Below are positions 32,134 to 41,970 of a DNA stretch of 64,000 nucleotides, one piece after another; the stretch's first letter is position 1; each line of letters opens with the position of its first letter. Where the stretch lies: contig CAYRXU010000001.1 of assembly GCA_964428325.1 (NCBI GenBank), positions 66,432 to 130,431 on the forward strand, given 5' to 3'. Under the pieces are notes generated by a model. That model saw only the letters and a program-made list of their open reading frames with translations, searched no databases and was not told where the DNA came from. The position numbers and the translations under genes were made by a program. This stretch comes from JBBSZK01 sp964428325. Lineage in GTDB: Archaea > Nanobdellota > Nanobdellia > Pacearchaeales > GW2011-AR1.

Positions 32134-32887
32134 CAGGGGCCAGATAGCAATCTTCGTTATTGCTTCGCTTATCATTGTGGCTATGATTGTTATTGTGTTG
32201 ATTGCTCGTGGTGGGCCTAACATTCCCCTCCCTGGAGAAGCGTTCAGTCCAGATAGCTATCTTTCATCGTGTGTACGAGACGTTGTTAATACTGAGAGTG
32301 CAGTTATGATGAAACAAGGAGGATTTGTTGACCCAAGAGATTATGCAAGTTATAATAACGAAAAAGTTGCTTATGTTTGTAAGAACGTTAACTATTATGA
32401 ACCATGCGTAAATCAGTACCCTCGTTATGTTGAGTCTGTACGACTTGAGCTTCTAAGAAATGTGAAGGAGCAAGTTAAGACTTGCCTCGATGCGCTTGAT
32501 GCTGAACTTCAAAGACAACAATATAATGTTGAGCGTGTGCCTGACCCTGTTGTCCGTGTAGATTTGCAGGAAGATAATGTTGTTGTTGAAAGCGAGGTGG
32601 CTATGACCCTGGCCAAGAGAGGAGTTAGCCAGCAATATGACACTCTAAGCACTAAAGTGCGCGTGCCTCTCTTTAATCTAGCAACAGTGGCTAATGAAAT
32701 TGTACGGCAAGAGAGCGAATTCTGTTACTTTTCTAATGAAGGCTTCAGCTTACTCTATCCTGATTTCGATATACGAAGGGATATGTTACAAGAAGGTACA
32801 AAGATATATACGATAAAGCATACTGTCAGTGAAAGTGTTATGAATATCGCCATACGTGGTTGCGTTATACCGCAGGGAGTTGGATAA
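32123..32887 (+). CDS. Pilin-like membrane-anchored protein, cassette A1
   Basis: A 254-residue protein starting MRSNRGQIAIFVIASLIIVAM: a short basic head, GQ, then a long hydrophobic helix. This is the class III/type IV pilin-like head, though a prepilin peptidase site is not certain. The outer domain has six cysteines and paired motifs LSSCVRDVVNTESAVMMKQGGF and CLDALDAELQRQQY. It is clearly paralogous to the protein at 36711 (FLRDCLEPSIDEVLPEIMMHGGY; ARECMQNVVEIYEGQGY). Each is followed by a large Cys-rich protein, so they form repeating A-B cassettes. The stop overlaps the next start by one base (TAATG). Confidence 0.7.
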   Translation: MRSNRGQIAIFVIASLIIVAMIVIVLIARGGPNIPLPGEAFSPDSYLSSCVRDVVNTESAVMMKQGGFVDPRDYASYNNEKVAYVCKNVNYYEPCVNQYPRYVESVRLELLRNVKEQVKTCLDALDAELQRQQYNVERVPDPVVRVDLQEDNVVVESEVAMTLAKRGVSQQYDTLSTKVRVPLFNLATVANEIVRQESEFCYFSNEGFSLLYPDFDIRRDMLQEGTKIYTIKHTVSESVMNIAIRGCVIPQGVG

Positions 32888-35800
32888 TGAAAAAGACGAT
32901 TGCGTGGGGCGAAATGTTTTTGCTTGTTTGTGCTAGTCTTGCTTTCGCTTACATTGTACATGAGAGCGATAGTGCATTTGGAAGCGCCATCCCCGTGAGA
33001 GAGGAGAGCGAACTGGTGAAGATCTTGCGAGCCGCATTTATCGGTTTATTTTCATATGGCCTTGTATCTGCAGCCGATGAAGGATTATGGACGTGCCCTC
33101 AGAATACCGATGGGACTTTGTGTCAAGAGTACCCTGCGCAAGTTTGCAATTCAGTGTGCGGGGGTACGTGTTTCCCAGGATTAAGACGGGACTTTGCTGA
33201 TTGCGCTCTTGGAACATGTATAGATCCTGCGCAAGGAACATGCTTAGGAAGTACGCCTCGTGCAGCATGTACGGCGCAGGGTGGACAGTGGGACTCTCGT
33301 GCCGTGACTGAAATAGCAAGTTGCCGTCCAGGATGTTGTGTTGGGGCAGACCAAGCACTCTTCAGGACAGAGCAACAATGTAACGTATTGCGTTCAAGTT
33401 TGGGCATACCTTTTGAATTTAGGCCCGTGACAAGCGAGCTTGCATGTCTTGCACTTGCCAAACCTAAGGAAGAAGGTGCTTGTGTACTCAATACTCAAAA
33501 CGAAGAAGGTAAATATGCTTGCGTGTTTACAACGCGAGAGAGTTGTAATAGCCGTGGGGGAACGATGTACGGAGGTATGCTCTGTTCAAATCCTCAGCTT
33601 AACACATCTTGTACGCGACAAGCGCGAACATCATGTATGCCTGGAAAAGATGAAGTTTACTGGCTAGACTCCTGCGGTAATCGAGAAAACATTTATGATA
33701 TCAATCGGGTGCAGAGTTGGAATAGTGGCCTTGTGCTTGCTAAAAACGCGAGCTGTGTACTTGGCTCTGTTGTTAACCCTATAACGCATCAAGCATCTTG
33801 TGGTAATTGCAATTATCTTGGAGGAAGTAAGTGCGGCACACCTACAAGTAAAGACGCTAAACCTTCTATCGGGAATTACGTTTGTCGCGATCTTTCATGT
33901 GTGGATGAAACAGGAGCAAAGCGAAAGAATGGCGAAAGCTGGTGTTCATTTGAAAGCAAGATTGGAGTCGAAGGTACAGGCAATGCATTACGCAGCGTTG
34001 ATGTTCCCGGAAGCGAGCATTCTCGTAAGGTTTGTTTGAATGGAGAAGTGCGAACAGAGCCATGTGGTAGTGCACGTAATGGTATTTGCGTTGAAAATCG
34101 AGACGAACAGATAAAATTCTCTTCTGCTGCCTGTCGCGCTAACCAGTGGCAGTTATGCGTTGAAGCGAATAATGCGGCAGATGGTATCGATGACCCTGTT
34201 GCTGCGGCTGCTGCGGTAAAAGATGCATGTGAAGAACATACTGATTGTGTGTTGAAGGGAATTGATTTGACTGGGGGAAGAGGAACGTTTAAGTTCAATG
34301 TATGTACTCCTCGCTATCCGCCCGGATTCGATTCGCAGAGCGACGCTGGTGTTGAAAATGCCAAACAGTTGTGTGGTCTTGCTACTGCTGAGTGCAAGTA
34401 TGTGACTGTGAAGGGTCTATTTGGCAGCGGCAAGAAATACAACGTTGTGTGCAACCAACCTGCTGGAGCAGAAGCGATGAACAATCTCTGTATGAGTCTT
34501 GGTGATTGTGGGGCTAGCGCTAACGTTGAAGGCGATGTTACAACCTCGGGATTCAAAGTTAAGTCTAATCGTGGACAACCGCCGGCTCTTAGTACAGCTT
34601 ACACAAACGCACTCAAGTTACTTGCAACGCCTGTTCGAGGACAGAAAGTTGCTCCGTTGAGCGAGGGTGAGCTGACAGAACTATTCGGATTGCAAAATCA
34701 AGTTGGAGATCCGCAGAGTAGTTCGGGACAGGGTGCGCAGTTGCAGCAGCTTGCCATGATCAGCGGTGCGCTTGGGGCTCTTGCGGCCTATGGGGCTTAC
34801 AGCGGATGGGGCTCGAGCGTATTCGTTACAAGTCAAACATTGCCTGCAGGGTTTGTCGGACCTCCCGCCCCTATTATGCTTAACGCGTTTGTCGGAGCAG
34901 CTGCAGGTGCGCTTATTGGCGCTGCAGGCGTGGCATATCTTCTCAATGCGTTAGGTATCAGCGAAGGTCTGCCTCCTGCAGTCACTTACGCGCTTATAGC
35001 AGGAGGAGCGTTTGGAGGATATGCCCTCGGAGGTAATCTAGTATCAAGTTCTTTCGCGAGTAGTACGTTTGGAGTTGGACTTACAACAGGGATTATTGCC
35101 ATTGTTGTGATAATTGTCATTATTGCAATTTTCGCATTCTTGGGCATCGGTAAGAAAAAGGAGACCAAGATAACCTATCAGTGTTTGCCATGGCAGCCAC
35201 CTATTGGAGGAGCGAAGTGTGGTGAATGTGGTGCTGATGGAAAACCATGTACGCAGTATCAATGTCATAGTCTAGGACAGGCATGCAAGTATGTAGCAAA
35301 TAGCGCAGAAGGTTCGTGCGTGAACAGTGCGCCAAATGATGTTCTTGCACCATTTATATCTCCTGACGCAAGTGTGCTGCTTTCTGGTTATCGTTATGAA
35401 CAAGTATCCGAAAGAGGATTTATACTCAAGAGCGGGGCGTCAGATGGATGCGTGCCGCGCTATACGAACATCAAAGTCGGTATAAGTGTAAATGAACTCT
35501 CGCAGTGTAAATTCTCAAATGTACATACTGATAATTATGATAGTATGCCTTCATACTTCCATGCGCCTAATGGACGTGAAGAAAATGCATTCAGGCGTAA
35601 TCATACCTTGAGCTTCAATATCATGGGCGAGGAACTGATTGACGCAGAGCAGCAGCTTGATGCTGAATTTGATGATGAAGAAGGAGAGTCTGCATTACAT
35701 TTGAATGAATTGTTCGCTCCCGATCAGAGCGGGAATGTTAATCTCTACGTCAGATGTATCGATGTAAATGGGAATGGAAAGACAAGTGCGGAGTACAACA

Positions 35801-36711
35801 TTAATTTCTGCGCCTCTCAGGGGCCGGATAGAACCGCTCCTGCAATAAACGGTTTCATTCCAGCCACTCCAGCTTATAGCTCGTATAATGCGACTGAACA
35901 GAAAGTCTCGTTCTTTACTAACGAACCTGCTGAATGTAAGTGGGACACACAAGATAGCGCATATGAAAATATGATGCAAAGTGCAAGTTGCGCTAATGTC
36001 GCTGCAGATGCGACTCCAAGCGGATGGTATTGTAATGCAACATTGCCGCTGTCATTCGCAGGGACAGATCAAGAGACATTCTACTTCCGATGTATGGACC
36101 AACCTTTTGCTAACGCAACTGACAGGAACACTAACCAGCAAGGCACAAGTTATATTGTGAGAAAGACACTTACGCCGCTACGAATTGTAAGTGTTGATCC
36201 TCAGAATAAGGATATTGTAACTAACGGTCTTCCTGCGATTACAGATCTCAAGGTAACAACAGGTGGTGGTGCGCCTGGTACGACGCGACAGTGTGAATTC
36301 CAGTTTGGAGATAGATATATTCCATTCTTTGAGACAGGCAGCGACAATCACAGGCAGCCTAATCTAAGATTCTTCAATGTAGGAGCATATAATATCCCTA
36401 TACGCTGTACCGATAGTGCAGGCAATAGTGTGACAGGCAACTCACAGTTCAACATAAGCGTAGATAGCATGGGGCCACGCATAACGCGCGTTTACAACAA
36501 TAACGGGCTCGTCGTTGTGACGAATGAGAATGCTCGTTGCGCATATTCGCTTTCAAGTTGTAGTTTCGCATTTGTAAATGGAACATTAATGAGCGGAGAG
36601 TCGCGAGTGCATAGCAGTTCGCTCAGCGGAGATTCTACTCAGTATGTCATATGCCGAGACAGATTTGAAAACCCAAGTGCATGTGTTGCCGTACGGAAGG
36701 GAGGACTTTAA
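32887..36711 (+). CDS. Very large Cys-rich exported protein, cassette B1 (unsplit copy)
   Basis: A 1274-residue protein with a signal/anchor helix (about 5-30). A Cys-dense region of about 500 residues contains the markers TSCMPGKDEVYWLDSCGN, QASCGNCNYLGGS, DLSCVDETGAKRKNGESWC and LNGEVRTEPCG. A Gly/Ala-rich stretch with several membrane-like helices follows (about 625-755), then KKKETKITYQCLPWQPP and a second Cys cluster, and then Ig-like units with NEPAECKWDT-type motifs. Its N- and C-terminal halves are homologous to the separate proteins at 37505 and 39831. Start ATG 32887 overlaps the preceding stop; an upstream start at 32860 would lie inside it. A structural, disulfide-rich envelope role is likely. 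Confidence 0.7.
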   Translation: MKKTIAWGEMFLLVCASLAFAYIVHESDSAFGSAIPVREESELVKILRAAFIGLFSYGLVSAADEGLWTCPQNTDGTLCQEYPAQVCNSVCGGTCFPGLRRDFADCALGTCIDPAQGTCLGSTPRAACTAQGGQWDSRAVTEIASCRPGCCVGADQALFRTEQQCNVLRSSLGIPFEFRPVTSELACLALAKPKEEGACVLNTQNEEGKYACVFTTRESCNSRGGTMYGGMLCSNPQLNTSCTRQARTSCMPGKDEVYWLDSCGNRENIYDINRVQSWNSGLVLAKNASCVLGSVVNPITHQASCGNCNYLGGSKCGTPTSKDAKPSIGNYVCRDLSCVDETGAKRKNGESWCSFESKIGVEGTGNALRSVDVPGSEHSRKVCLNGEVRTEPCGSARNGICVENRDEQIKFSSAACRANQWQLCVEANNAADGIDDPVAAAAAVKDACEEHTDCVLKGIDLTGGRGTFKFNVCTPRYPPGFDSQSDAGVENAKQLCGLATAECKYVTVKGLFGSGKKYNVVCNQPAGAEAMNNLCMSLGDCGASANVEGDVTTSGFKVKSNRGQPPALSTAYTNALKLLATPVRGQKVAPLSEGELTELFGLQNQVGDPQSSSGQGAQLQQLAMISGALGALAAYGAYSGWGSSVFVTSQTLPAGFVGPPAPIMLNAFVGAAAGALIGAAGVAYLLNALGISEGLPPAVTYALIAGGAFGGYALGGNLVSSSFASSTFGVGLTTGIIAIVVIIVIIAIFAFLGIGKKKETKITYQCLPWQPPIGGAKCGECGADGKPCTQYQCHSLGQACKYVANSAEGSCVNSAPNDVLAPFISPDASVLLSGYRYEQVSERGFILKSGASDGCVPRYTNIKVGISVNELSQCKFSNVHTDNYDSMPSYFHAPNGREENAFRRNHTLSFNIMGEELIDAEQQLDAEFDDEEGESALHLNELFAPDQSGNVNLYVRCIDVNGNGKTSAEYNINFCASQGPDRTAPAINGFIPATPAYSSYNATEQKVSFFTNEPAECKWDTQDSAYENMMQSASCANVAADATPSGWYCNATLPLSFAGTDQETFYFRCMDQPFANATDRNTNQQGTSYIVRKTLTPLRIVSVDPQNKDIVTNGLPAITDLKVTTGGGAPGTTRQCEFQFGDRYIPFFETGSDNHRQPNLRFFNVGAYNIPIRCTDSAGNSVTGNSQFNISVDSMGPRITRVYNNNGLVVVTNENARCAYSLSSCSFAFVNGTLMSGESRVHSSSLSGDSTQYVICRDRFENPSACVAVRKGGL

Positions 36712-37508
36712 TGCGAAAGCGTTATAAAGAAATAGACGCATCTATCGTCATGGAAAAGAGAGGACAGGTTGCATTCTTCGTCATTCTCGCAGTTGTGATT
36801 GTTGGAGTGTTTGCGTTGCTTGTTGTCTATCCACGCATTAGCGTTTCTACTAACGAAGCAAACCCTTCTCAGTTCTTACGTGATTGTCTTGAACCTTCTA
36901 TTGATGAAGTCTTGCCTGAGATTATGATGCATGGAGGATATAGACAACCTGCACCTTATGTGCTGTTCGAGGGAGAAAGAGTGCAGTATCTGTGTTATAC
37001 TGCTGAAGATTATCAGCCTTGTATAGTACAGCAGCCTTTGCTAGTAAATCATGTAGAGGGAGAGATAAAGCGTTCAATTGAGCCACGTGCGCGAGAGTGC
37101 ATGCAAAACGTTGTAGAAATATATGAGGGTCAAGGCTATCAGGTTTCTGCTGCGGCCGTGACAGTCAATGTCTCTCTAGAGCCGCAAAAGATGGAGATAT
37201 TTTTCGCGACACCTTTGACTCTTACACGTGAGGGCGCTCAAACGTTTAGAAGCGTTTCATTTACCAAGTCCAGCGAAGCTTATGACTTGCTGATGATTGC
37301 TACAAGCATAGTCGACTTTTCATCTACCTTAGGAGACTCTGAAACATTGAATTATATTCAGTTCTACCCTGATCTGAAAATAGAAAAACTCAAAAAGGAA
37401 GGAGATACGATATACACATTAACAAACGTGGTGACTAACGAACAATTCAGATTTGCGACGCGAAGTCTTGTCTGGCCAGCAGGGTATTCAGAAGGGGCAG
37501 TTGCATGA
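36711..37508 (+). CDS. Pilin-like membrane-anchored protein, cassette A2
   Basis: A 265-residue protein. The ATG at 36711 overlaps the previous stop (TAATG); an in-frame ATG at 36750 starts directly at the pilin-like head MEKRGQVAFFVILAVVIVGV, so the true start is uncertain. The outer domain has paired cysteines as in A1 (DCLEPS, YLCYTAEDYQPCIVQQP, ECMQNVVEIYE). It is a diverged duplicate of the protein at 32123, placed in the same position relative to a large Cys-rich gene. The stop overlaps the start of B2 by four bases (ATGA). It is likely a subunit of the same surface assembly. Confidence 0.7.
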   Translation: MRKRYKEIDASIVMEKRGQVAFFVILAVVIVGVFALLVVYPRISVSTNEANPSQFLRDCLEPSIDEVLPEIMMHGGYRQPAPYVLFEGERVQYLCYTAEDYQPCIVQQPLLVNHVEGEIKRSIEPRARECMQNVVEIYEGQGYQVSAAAVTVNVSLEPQKMEIFFATPLTLTREGAQTFRSVSFTKSSEAYDLLMIATSIVDFSSTLGDSETLNYIQFYPDLKIEKLKKEGDTIYTLTNVVTNEQFRFATRSLVWPAGYSEGAVA

Positions 37509-39019
37509 GAATAACGTTACTCGTTATGATTGCATTTATTGCAGTAGCAAGTGTTTCTCTAGTAAGCGCAGCGGAAGCTACGGTATGTTGTGAAAGAACG
37601 ACCAATGGAGCTTTATGCCAAAACGTTCCGGCAGCAGCATGTGACCCTTCTTCGCGACAAGTGCCAACAAGTTGCGAGTCAACATCATATTGTGGACTTG
37701 GAACGTGTTACGACTCAAATGAAGGCACTTGTTTGGATAATACTCCCCAACTTGTGTGCCAGGCAAACGGAGGAGTTTGGAGTGCTGAGAGGCCAGCCCA
37801 ATGCAATTTAGGATGTTGTGTGCTTGGAGATCAGGCTGCTTTTGTTTCCCTTGTGAGATGTAAAAAGCTCTCTGCCTCGCTCGGACTGAAGACAAACTAT
37901 GACACGAGTATAAACTCTGAGATCGCTTGTGTTGCACGCGTTCAGCAGCAAGATAGAGGTGCGTGCGTGTATGAGTTTGAATTCCAAAAGACATGCAAGT
38001 TCACAACAAGATCGGAGTGTGCAGGATCAACATCAAGCCTTAACGGCAGTATTGGCCAAGGAACTTTTCATAAAGATAAGCTCTGTTCTGCTGAAGAGCT
38101 CGGTACGATTTGCGGACCTTCACAGAAGACAAGCTGCATGCCTGGAAAAGATGAAGTGTATTTCTTAGACACGTGTGGCAATCCTGCTAATATTTACGAT
38201 GCGTCTAAAGCACGCGATAAAGAATATTGGACTAATGTAAAAACCAAGAGTGACAGCTGTAATCCCCTCGATCCAAACTCTCGCAGCGCAAGCTGTGGAA
38301 ATTGTAATTATCTCCTGGGGAGTGTCTGTAGGACCAGCACAGTAGGAACAAGACCAACTTATGGTAATGCTATTTGTGCCGATCTCTCTTGTGTGGATGA
38401 AGATGGCCAGAAGAGAAAGCACGGAGAGAGCTGGTGCTTGACAGATAGCGTCAGAAATGAAGAGAATAGTGTGGGCTCAAGATTCTTCAGGCGTATTTGC
38501 ATGAACGGAGAGGTTGTTACTGAGCCATGTTCTGATTTCCGAAATGAAGAGTGTGTACAAGATAAAATAGAGACGAGCGCTGGAAGCTTCTCCCAGGCAG
38601 CGTGCAGGGTTAATAGATGGCAGGACTGCCTCGCACAAACTGAAAAGATTGACTGTGAGAACAGCGACAGAAGAGATTGTAAATGGAGAGAAGGAGTAAC
38701 CTTAGGCAATACGACCATCAATGGAGTATGTACTCCTAAGACTGCACCAGGACTTAATTTCTGGAGCAGTGAAGAAAGCAAGGTTGTTTGCGGTGTGGGG
38801 AATAAGATATGTGTTGTAAAATATGAGAAAGGATTATTTGGTGGAGAGTCGTGTGTCGACAATTGTGAATGTTTGACCCCTGGATGGGAGAAAGATTACG
38901 GGGAAGTATGCTCTTCTCTTGGTGACTGCGGTGCGAAAGTCAATTATGCAGGCAAGTTGGGACTTAAAGACGGAATACGCATTCTGATAGATGGAAAGAA
39001 TGCCAGCTCACAAAGATAG
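37505..39019 (+). CDS. Cys-rich exported protein, N-terminal half of a split B2
   Basis: A 504-residue protein with a cleavable signal (MRITLLVMIAFIAVASVSLVSAA) and about 55 cysteines. It matches the N-terminal 500 residues of B1 along their length: TSCMPGKDEVYFLDTCGN, SASCGNCNYLLGSVC, DLSCVDEDGQKRKHGESWC, MNGEVVTEPC. The alignment stops at VCSSLGDCGA, where the Gly/Ala-rich membrane part of B1 begins, and a short new C-terminus and stop follow. The rest of the B1 layout reappears at 39831. It is coupled to A2 by a four-base overlap. B2 thus has become two proteins. Confidence 0.75.
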   Translation: MRITLLVMIAFIAVASVSLVSAAEATVCCERTTNGALCQNVPAAACDPSSRQVPTSCESTSYCGLGTCYDSNEGTCLDNTPQLVCQANGGVWSAERPAQCNLGCCVLGDQAAFVSLVRCKKLSASLGLKTNYDTSINSEIACVARVQQQDRGACVYEFEFQKTCKFTTRSECAGSTSSLNGSIGQGTFHKDKLCSAEELGTICGPSQKTSCMPGKDEVYFLDTCGNPANIYDASKARDKEYWTNVKTKSDSCNPLDPNSRSASCGNCNYLLGSVCRTSTVGTRPTYGNAICADLSCVDEDGQKRKHGESWCLTDSVRNEENSVGSRFFRRICMNGEVVTEPCSDFRNEECVQDKIETSAGSFSQAACRVNRWQDCLAQTEKIDCENSDRRDCKWREGVTLGNTTINGVCTPKTAPGLNFWSSEESKVVCGVGNKICVVKYEKGLFGGESCVDNCECLTPGWEKDYGEVCSSLGDCGAKVNYAGKLGLKDGIRILIDGKNASSQR

Positions 39020-39049
39020 TAGAAAAGCTAGACCTTAACATTAATCCCA

Positions 39050-39697
39050 TTACTGTCTGGATACAATCTCAAAAGTCCTGCTACTTACTGTATTACCATC
39101 AATTGTCCCGACAACACGATAACTTCCAGGAGCAAAGTCGTTAGAGTTAAAGTTCAAACCGCTATCGAGCGCTGCACTCCCAGAGAAAGCACTGCCGTTT
39201 GAGTATACCTTTTTTCCATTTGAGTCGTAAATAGAGATATTGCATACGCTATTAGGTCTGTCTGGCGCGAAGAAATTTGTCCCGTCTGACTTTTTGAACC
39301 ATCCGTCATTTTTTAATGCGGGGCCGGCAGGATTAACGAATGTAGCTGCCAAACCTATATTTCCGCCTTGAAAGAAGACTGCAGGATTGTCCCGCTTCTC
39401 TCCAGAAATATCGGCCATTGAAAGAGATGTCGGGTCTCCGTCACGAGCAGCGTCTACTGAATCACATAAGAGAATAATGTTGGACAAAGATCTTGATCTT
39501 GGGGTGCTTGCCTGTCCCCTTTGATAATTTGCCACTTCATAATCATGCATAGCTGCTCCGAATATAGCTCCTGCGGCTGCCATGCGCGGATCGCGTTGCT
39601 GTAGTGAAGCATATTGGATAGATGGGCCGCAGCCGTTTAGTAGAGTGCTTGCTCCTAGAATGCTGCCAAGACTTGCTGCAAACGTGCCTTTATTCAT
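39050..39697 (-). CDS. Predicted lipoprotein inserted in antisense between the two B2 halves
   Basis: A 215-residue protein with a lipoprotein signal (MNKGTFAASLGSILGASTLLNGC; lipobox LLNGC at residue 23). The mature part is Gly/Asn-rich, with DSVDAARDGDPTSLS, and the motif GWFKKSDGTNFFAPDRPN near residue 133. It closes with FNSNDFAPGSYRVVGTIDGN, a beta domain. The GWF-DG-N-FAP motif is also found near the N-terminus of the protein at 39831 (GWFRNADGSNYFAP), although that gene is on the other strand. It converges with the 504-residue gene (31 bases apart). Lipid-anchored surface protein; function unknown. Confidence 0.65.
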   Translation of the reverse strand: MNKGTFAASLGSILGASTLLNGCGPSIQYASLQQRDPRMAAAGAIFGAAMHDYEVANYQRGQASTPRSRSLSNIILLCDSVDAARDGDPTSLSMADISGEKRDNPAVFFQGGNIGLAATFVNPAGPALKNDGWFKKSDGTNFFAPDRPNSVCNISIYDSNGKKVYSNGSAFSGSAALDSGLNFNSNDFAPGSYRVVGTIDGNTVSSRTFEIVSRQ

Positions 39698-39830
39698 CTT
39701 TGGATTAATGCGAACATCTATATAAATGTTACCATTACTCTAAAGTGACATATATAATCAAAGTTTCCGACAGATTTAATTTCTCCGAGGAGCGCACAAT
39801 ATTTATAAGCAATCTCTCTGTTTAACAGGA

Positions 39831-41963
39831 ATGCAAAGAAAGAGGATGAGTAAGGTCTTACAGTATGTTGCATGTGGCGAAATAAGTTTTATTGTTCTTG
39901 CGACTTTTGCCGTCGCTATGATTCTTGCGCAGACGCACACGGTCAGTGCAAATCATATCCCTGGGCATACGGGAATGGGTCCGCCAGTAGACCTGGGAAA
40001 AGTCTCTTCCACACAAAGCCCAACTCGATCATCAGGGTGGTTTCGTAACGCTGATGGATCAAACTATTTTGCACCCAAGGATGGGGCTGCTGCCTCAGCA
40101 CCTGGAGCAGCAGGGAGTTCCGAAGGGCCCTTGAGTATAGTTAATGATATTTATAGCGGAAAGACTTTCGACGGTGGAATCGCAGGACATTTAGTCTCAG
40201 CGCTTGCCTGGGCTACAACTGCCTATCTTGCAGTCAAGTTCATTGCTCCTCTGTTTGGAGTCGATGAGAAAACGACTAACGCTCTCGCTGCTGCAGTAGG
40301 TCTGGGGGCTGGCCTTGGTCGTGCTACTTATTTTGCCATAGGCGAGGGTGGAAAAACGGTCTTTGGTTCCGCTGCGCAAACCGGTTTTGTTGTTGGTGTT
40401 GCAGTAGCAGTTGTTGTGTTTGCGCTGATGTACAAGAAAGAATCGAAAAAGACCGTAGAGCTGCAATGTCTACCATGGGAGGCGCCACTTGGAGGATCTG
40501 ATTGCGAGCGATGTAATCAAGACCCGCTCAAGCCATGTTCCGAATACCGATGCAAGTCATTGGGACAGGCTTGCCAGCTTGTAAACAAAGGAAGTTCTGA
40601 AGAGCGATGTACTTGGGTTGCTAAAGGAGATGTGAACTCGCCGATTATAGTTCCTGCAACAAATGTGCTGACGCAAAATCATCGATATACGGATGTCCAG
40701 GGCAGGCCACCATCCCGAGGAACACGCATTGTCCGTACAGACCAGACATGCATACAGCCATTCACGCCCCTTCAGTTTGGCGTGCAATTGAATGAGCCTG
40801 CGCAGTGTAAGATTGACATCGAGGGCAATAAGACATTTGATGAGATGAGTTACTATTTCGGCAGCAGCAACTTGTACAGATACAATCACACCGAGACATT
40901 GAGATTACCTTCGCCAGATTCGATAAATGCAGAAGGTCCTGAAGTCCCAACTGAAGGAAATTACAACTTCTATGTACGATGCAGAGACGCAAATGGAAAT
41001 GTCAATGAGGATGAGTTTGTGTTCAATCTTTGCGTCGATAAGAGCCCTGACACTACGCCCCCTATTATTGAAGAGACTTCGATAAGGTCTGGAAGTGCTG
41101 TGCGATTTGGTGCCCAGAATATATCCCTCACCGCTTATATCAATGAGCCTGCGCAGTGTAAGTGGAGTTTCCAGGACAAGGCATTCGATTCAATGGAAAA
41201 TGCGATGAGTTGCTCGTCTCATGTCTATGAACAAAATGCTCAACAACAATATCCTTGTACTACAACACTTAATGGCATACAAGACAGAGCAGAAAATGTA
41301 TTTTACTTCAGATGCAAGGACCAACCGCTCAAGAATGACAGCTCGCGTAATGTCAATCAGGAAAGCTATAGATTTACGCTTAGAGGATCACAGGCACTTG
41401 CAATATTGAATGTTGCTCCGAATGAGACGATTACAGGAAGTACGGATATTGTGCGCGTGAATCTTACCGTTACGACTGATGACGGAGCGGAAGAAGGCAA
41501 GGCACTTTGTTACTTCAGCCCTTCTGGAAGAGAAGGAGAATTTATCCCTATGTTTAGCACAAATAGCTTCAAGCACGAGCAGATACTGAATCTTGGAAGC
41601 GGGGCTTATACCTATGCATTCAGATGTGTTGATGCTGGAGGTAATGCTGCATCTGCTAATGTGAGTTTTGGTGTGTTTGTTGATCGCGCTGCACCGCGAG
41701 TTACGAGAGCGTATAAAGAAGGGCCTGATGCACTCAAGCTCATAACAAACGAAGAAGCTGTATGCCGCTATTCTCCGACGAGCTGTAACTTTGTATTTGA
41801 TGAAGGATTACCAATACAAGTGCTTAATCCACGAGATAGACGCGTTCATCTTGTCCCATGGAAACCAAATGAGGCTTATTATGTTAAGTGCCGAGATAAT
41901 TATAACAATGAACCTAATCCAAATGCGTGTTCTATTGTAGTGAGCGCGACAAATGCAGCTTAG
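39831..41963 (+). CDS. Cys-rich exported protein, C-terminal half of a split B2
   Basis: A 710-residue protein with its own signal/anchor helix (about 17-35), a GWFRNADGSNYFAP motif (about 68-81), and a Gly/Ala-rich membrane part (about 120-200). From KKESKKTVELQCLPWEAP onward it aligns with the C-terminal half of B1: a Cys cluster (CERC, CKSLGQAC), then Ig-like units with NEPAQCKIDIEG and NEPAQCKWSFQDK, and a basic tail. It lacks the Cys-dense N-terminal region, which is the separate protein at 37505. Upstream are TATA-like AATATTTATAAGC (39806) and a start ATG; ATG 39846 is an alternative. Likely partner of the N-terminal half. Confidence 0.7.
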   Translation: MQRKRMSKVLQYVACGEISFIVLATFAVAMILAQTHTVSANHIPGHTGMGPPVDLGKVSSTQSPTRSSGWFRNADGSNYFAPKDGAAASAPGAAGSSEGPLSIVNDIYSGKTFDGGIAGHLVSALAWATTAYLAVKFIAPLFGVDEKTTNALAAAVGLGAGLGRATYFAIGEGGKTVFGSAAQTGFVVGVAVAVVVFALMYKKESKKTVELQCLPWEAPLGGSDCERCNQDPLKPCSEYRCKSLGQACQLVNKGSSEERCTWVAKGDVNSPIIVPATNVLTQNHRYTDVQGRPPSRGTRIVRTDQTCIQPFTPLQFGVQLNEPAQCKIDIEGNKTFDEMSYYFGSSNLYRYNHTETLRLPSPDSINAEGPEVPTEGNYNFYVRCRDANGNVNEDEFVFNLCVDKSPDTTPPIIEETSIRSGSAVRFGAQNISLTAYINEPAQCKWSFQDKAFDSMENAMSCSSHVYEQNAQQQYPCTTTLNGIQDRAENVFYFRCKDQPLKNDSSRNVNQESYRFTLRGSQALAILNVAPNETITGSTDIVRVNLTVTTDDGAEEGKALCYFSPSGREGEFIPMFSTNSFKHEQILNLGSGAYTYAFRCVDAGGNAASANVSFGVFVDRAAPRVTRAYKEGPDALKLITNEEAVCRYSPTSCNFVFDEGLPIQVLNPRDRRVHLVPWKPNEAYYVKCRDNYNNEPNPNACSIVVSATNAA

Positions 41964-41970
41964 GAGCAGT

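Noticed and set aside
39020..39830. Mobile element inserted between the B2 halves
   Set aside because: No transposase, terminal inverted repeats or target duplications were seen; only a lipoprotein gene with divergent promoters.
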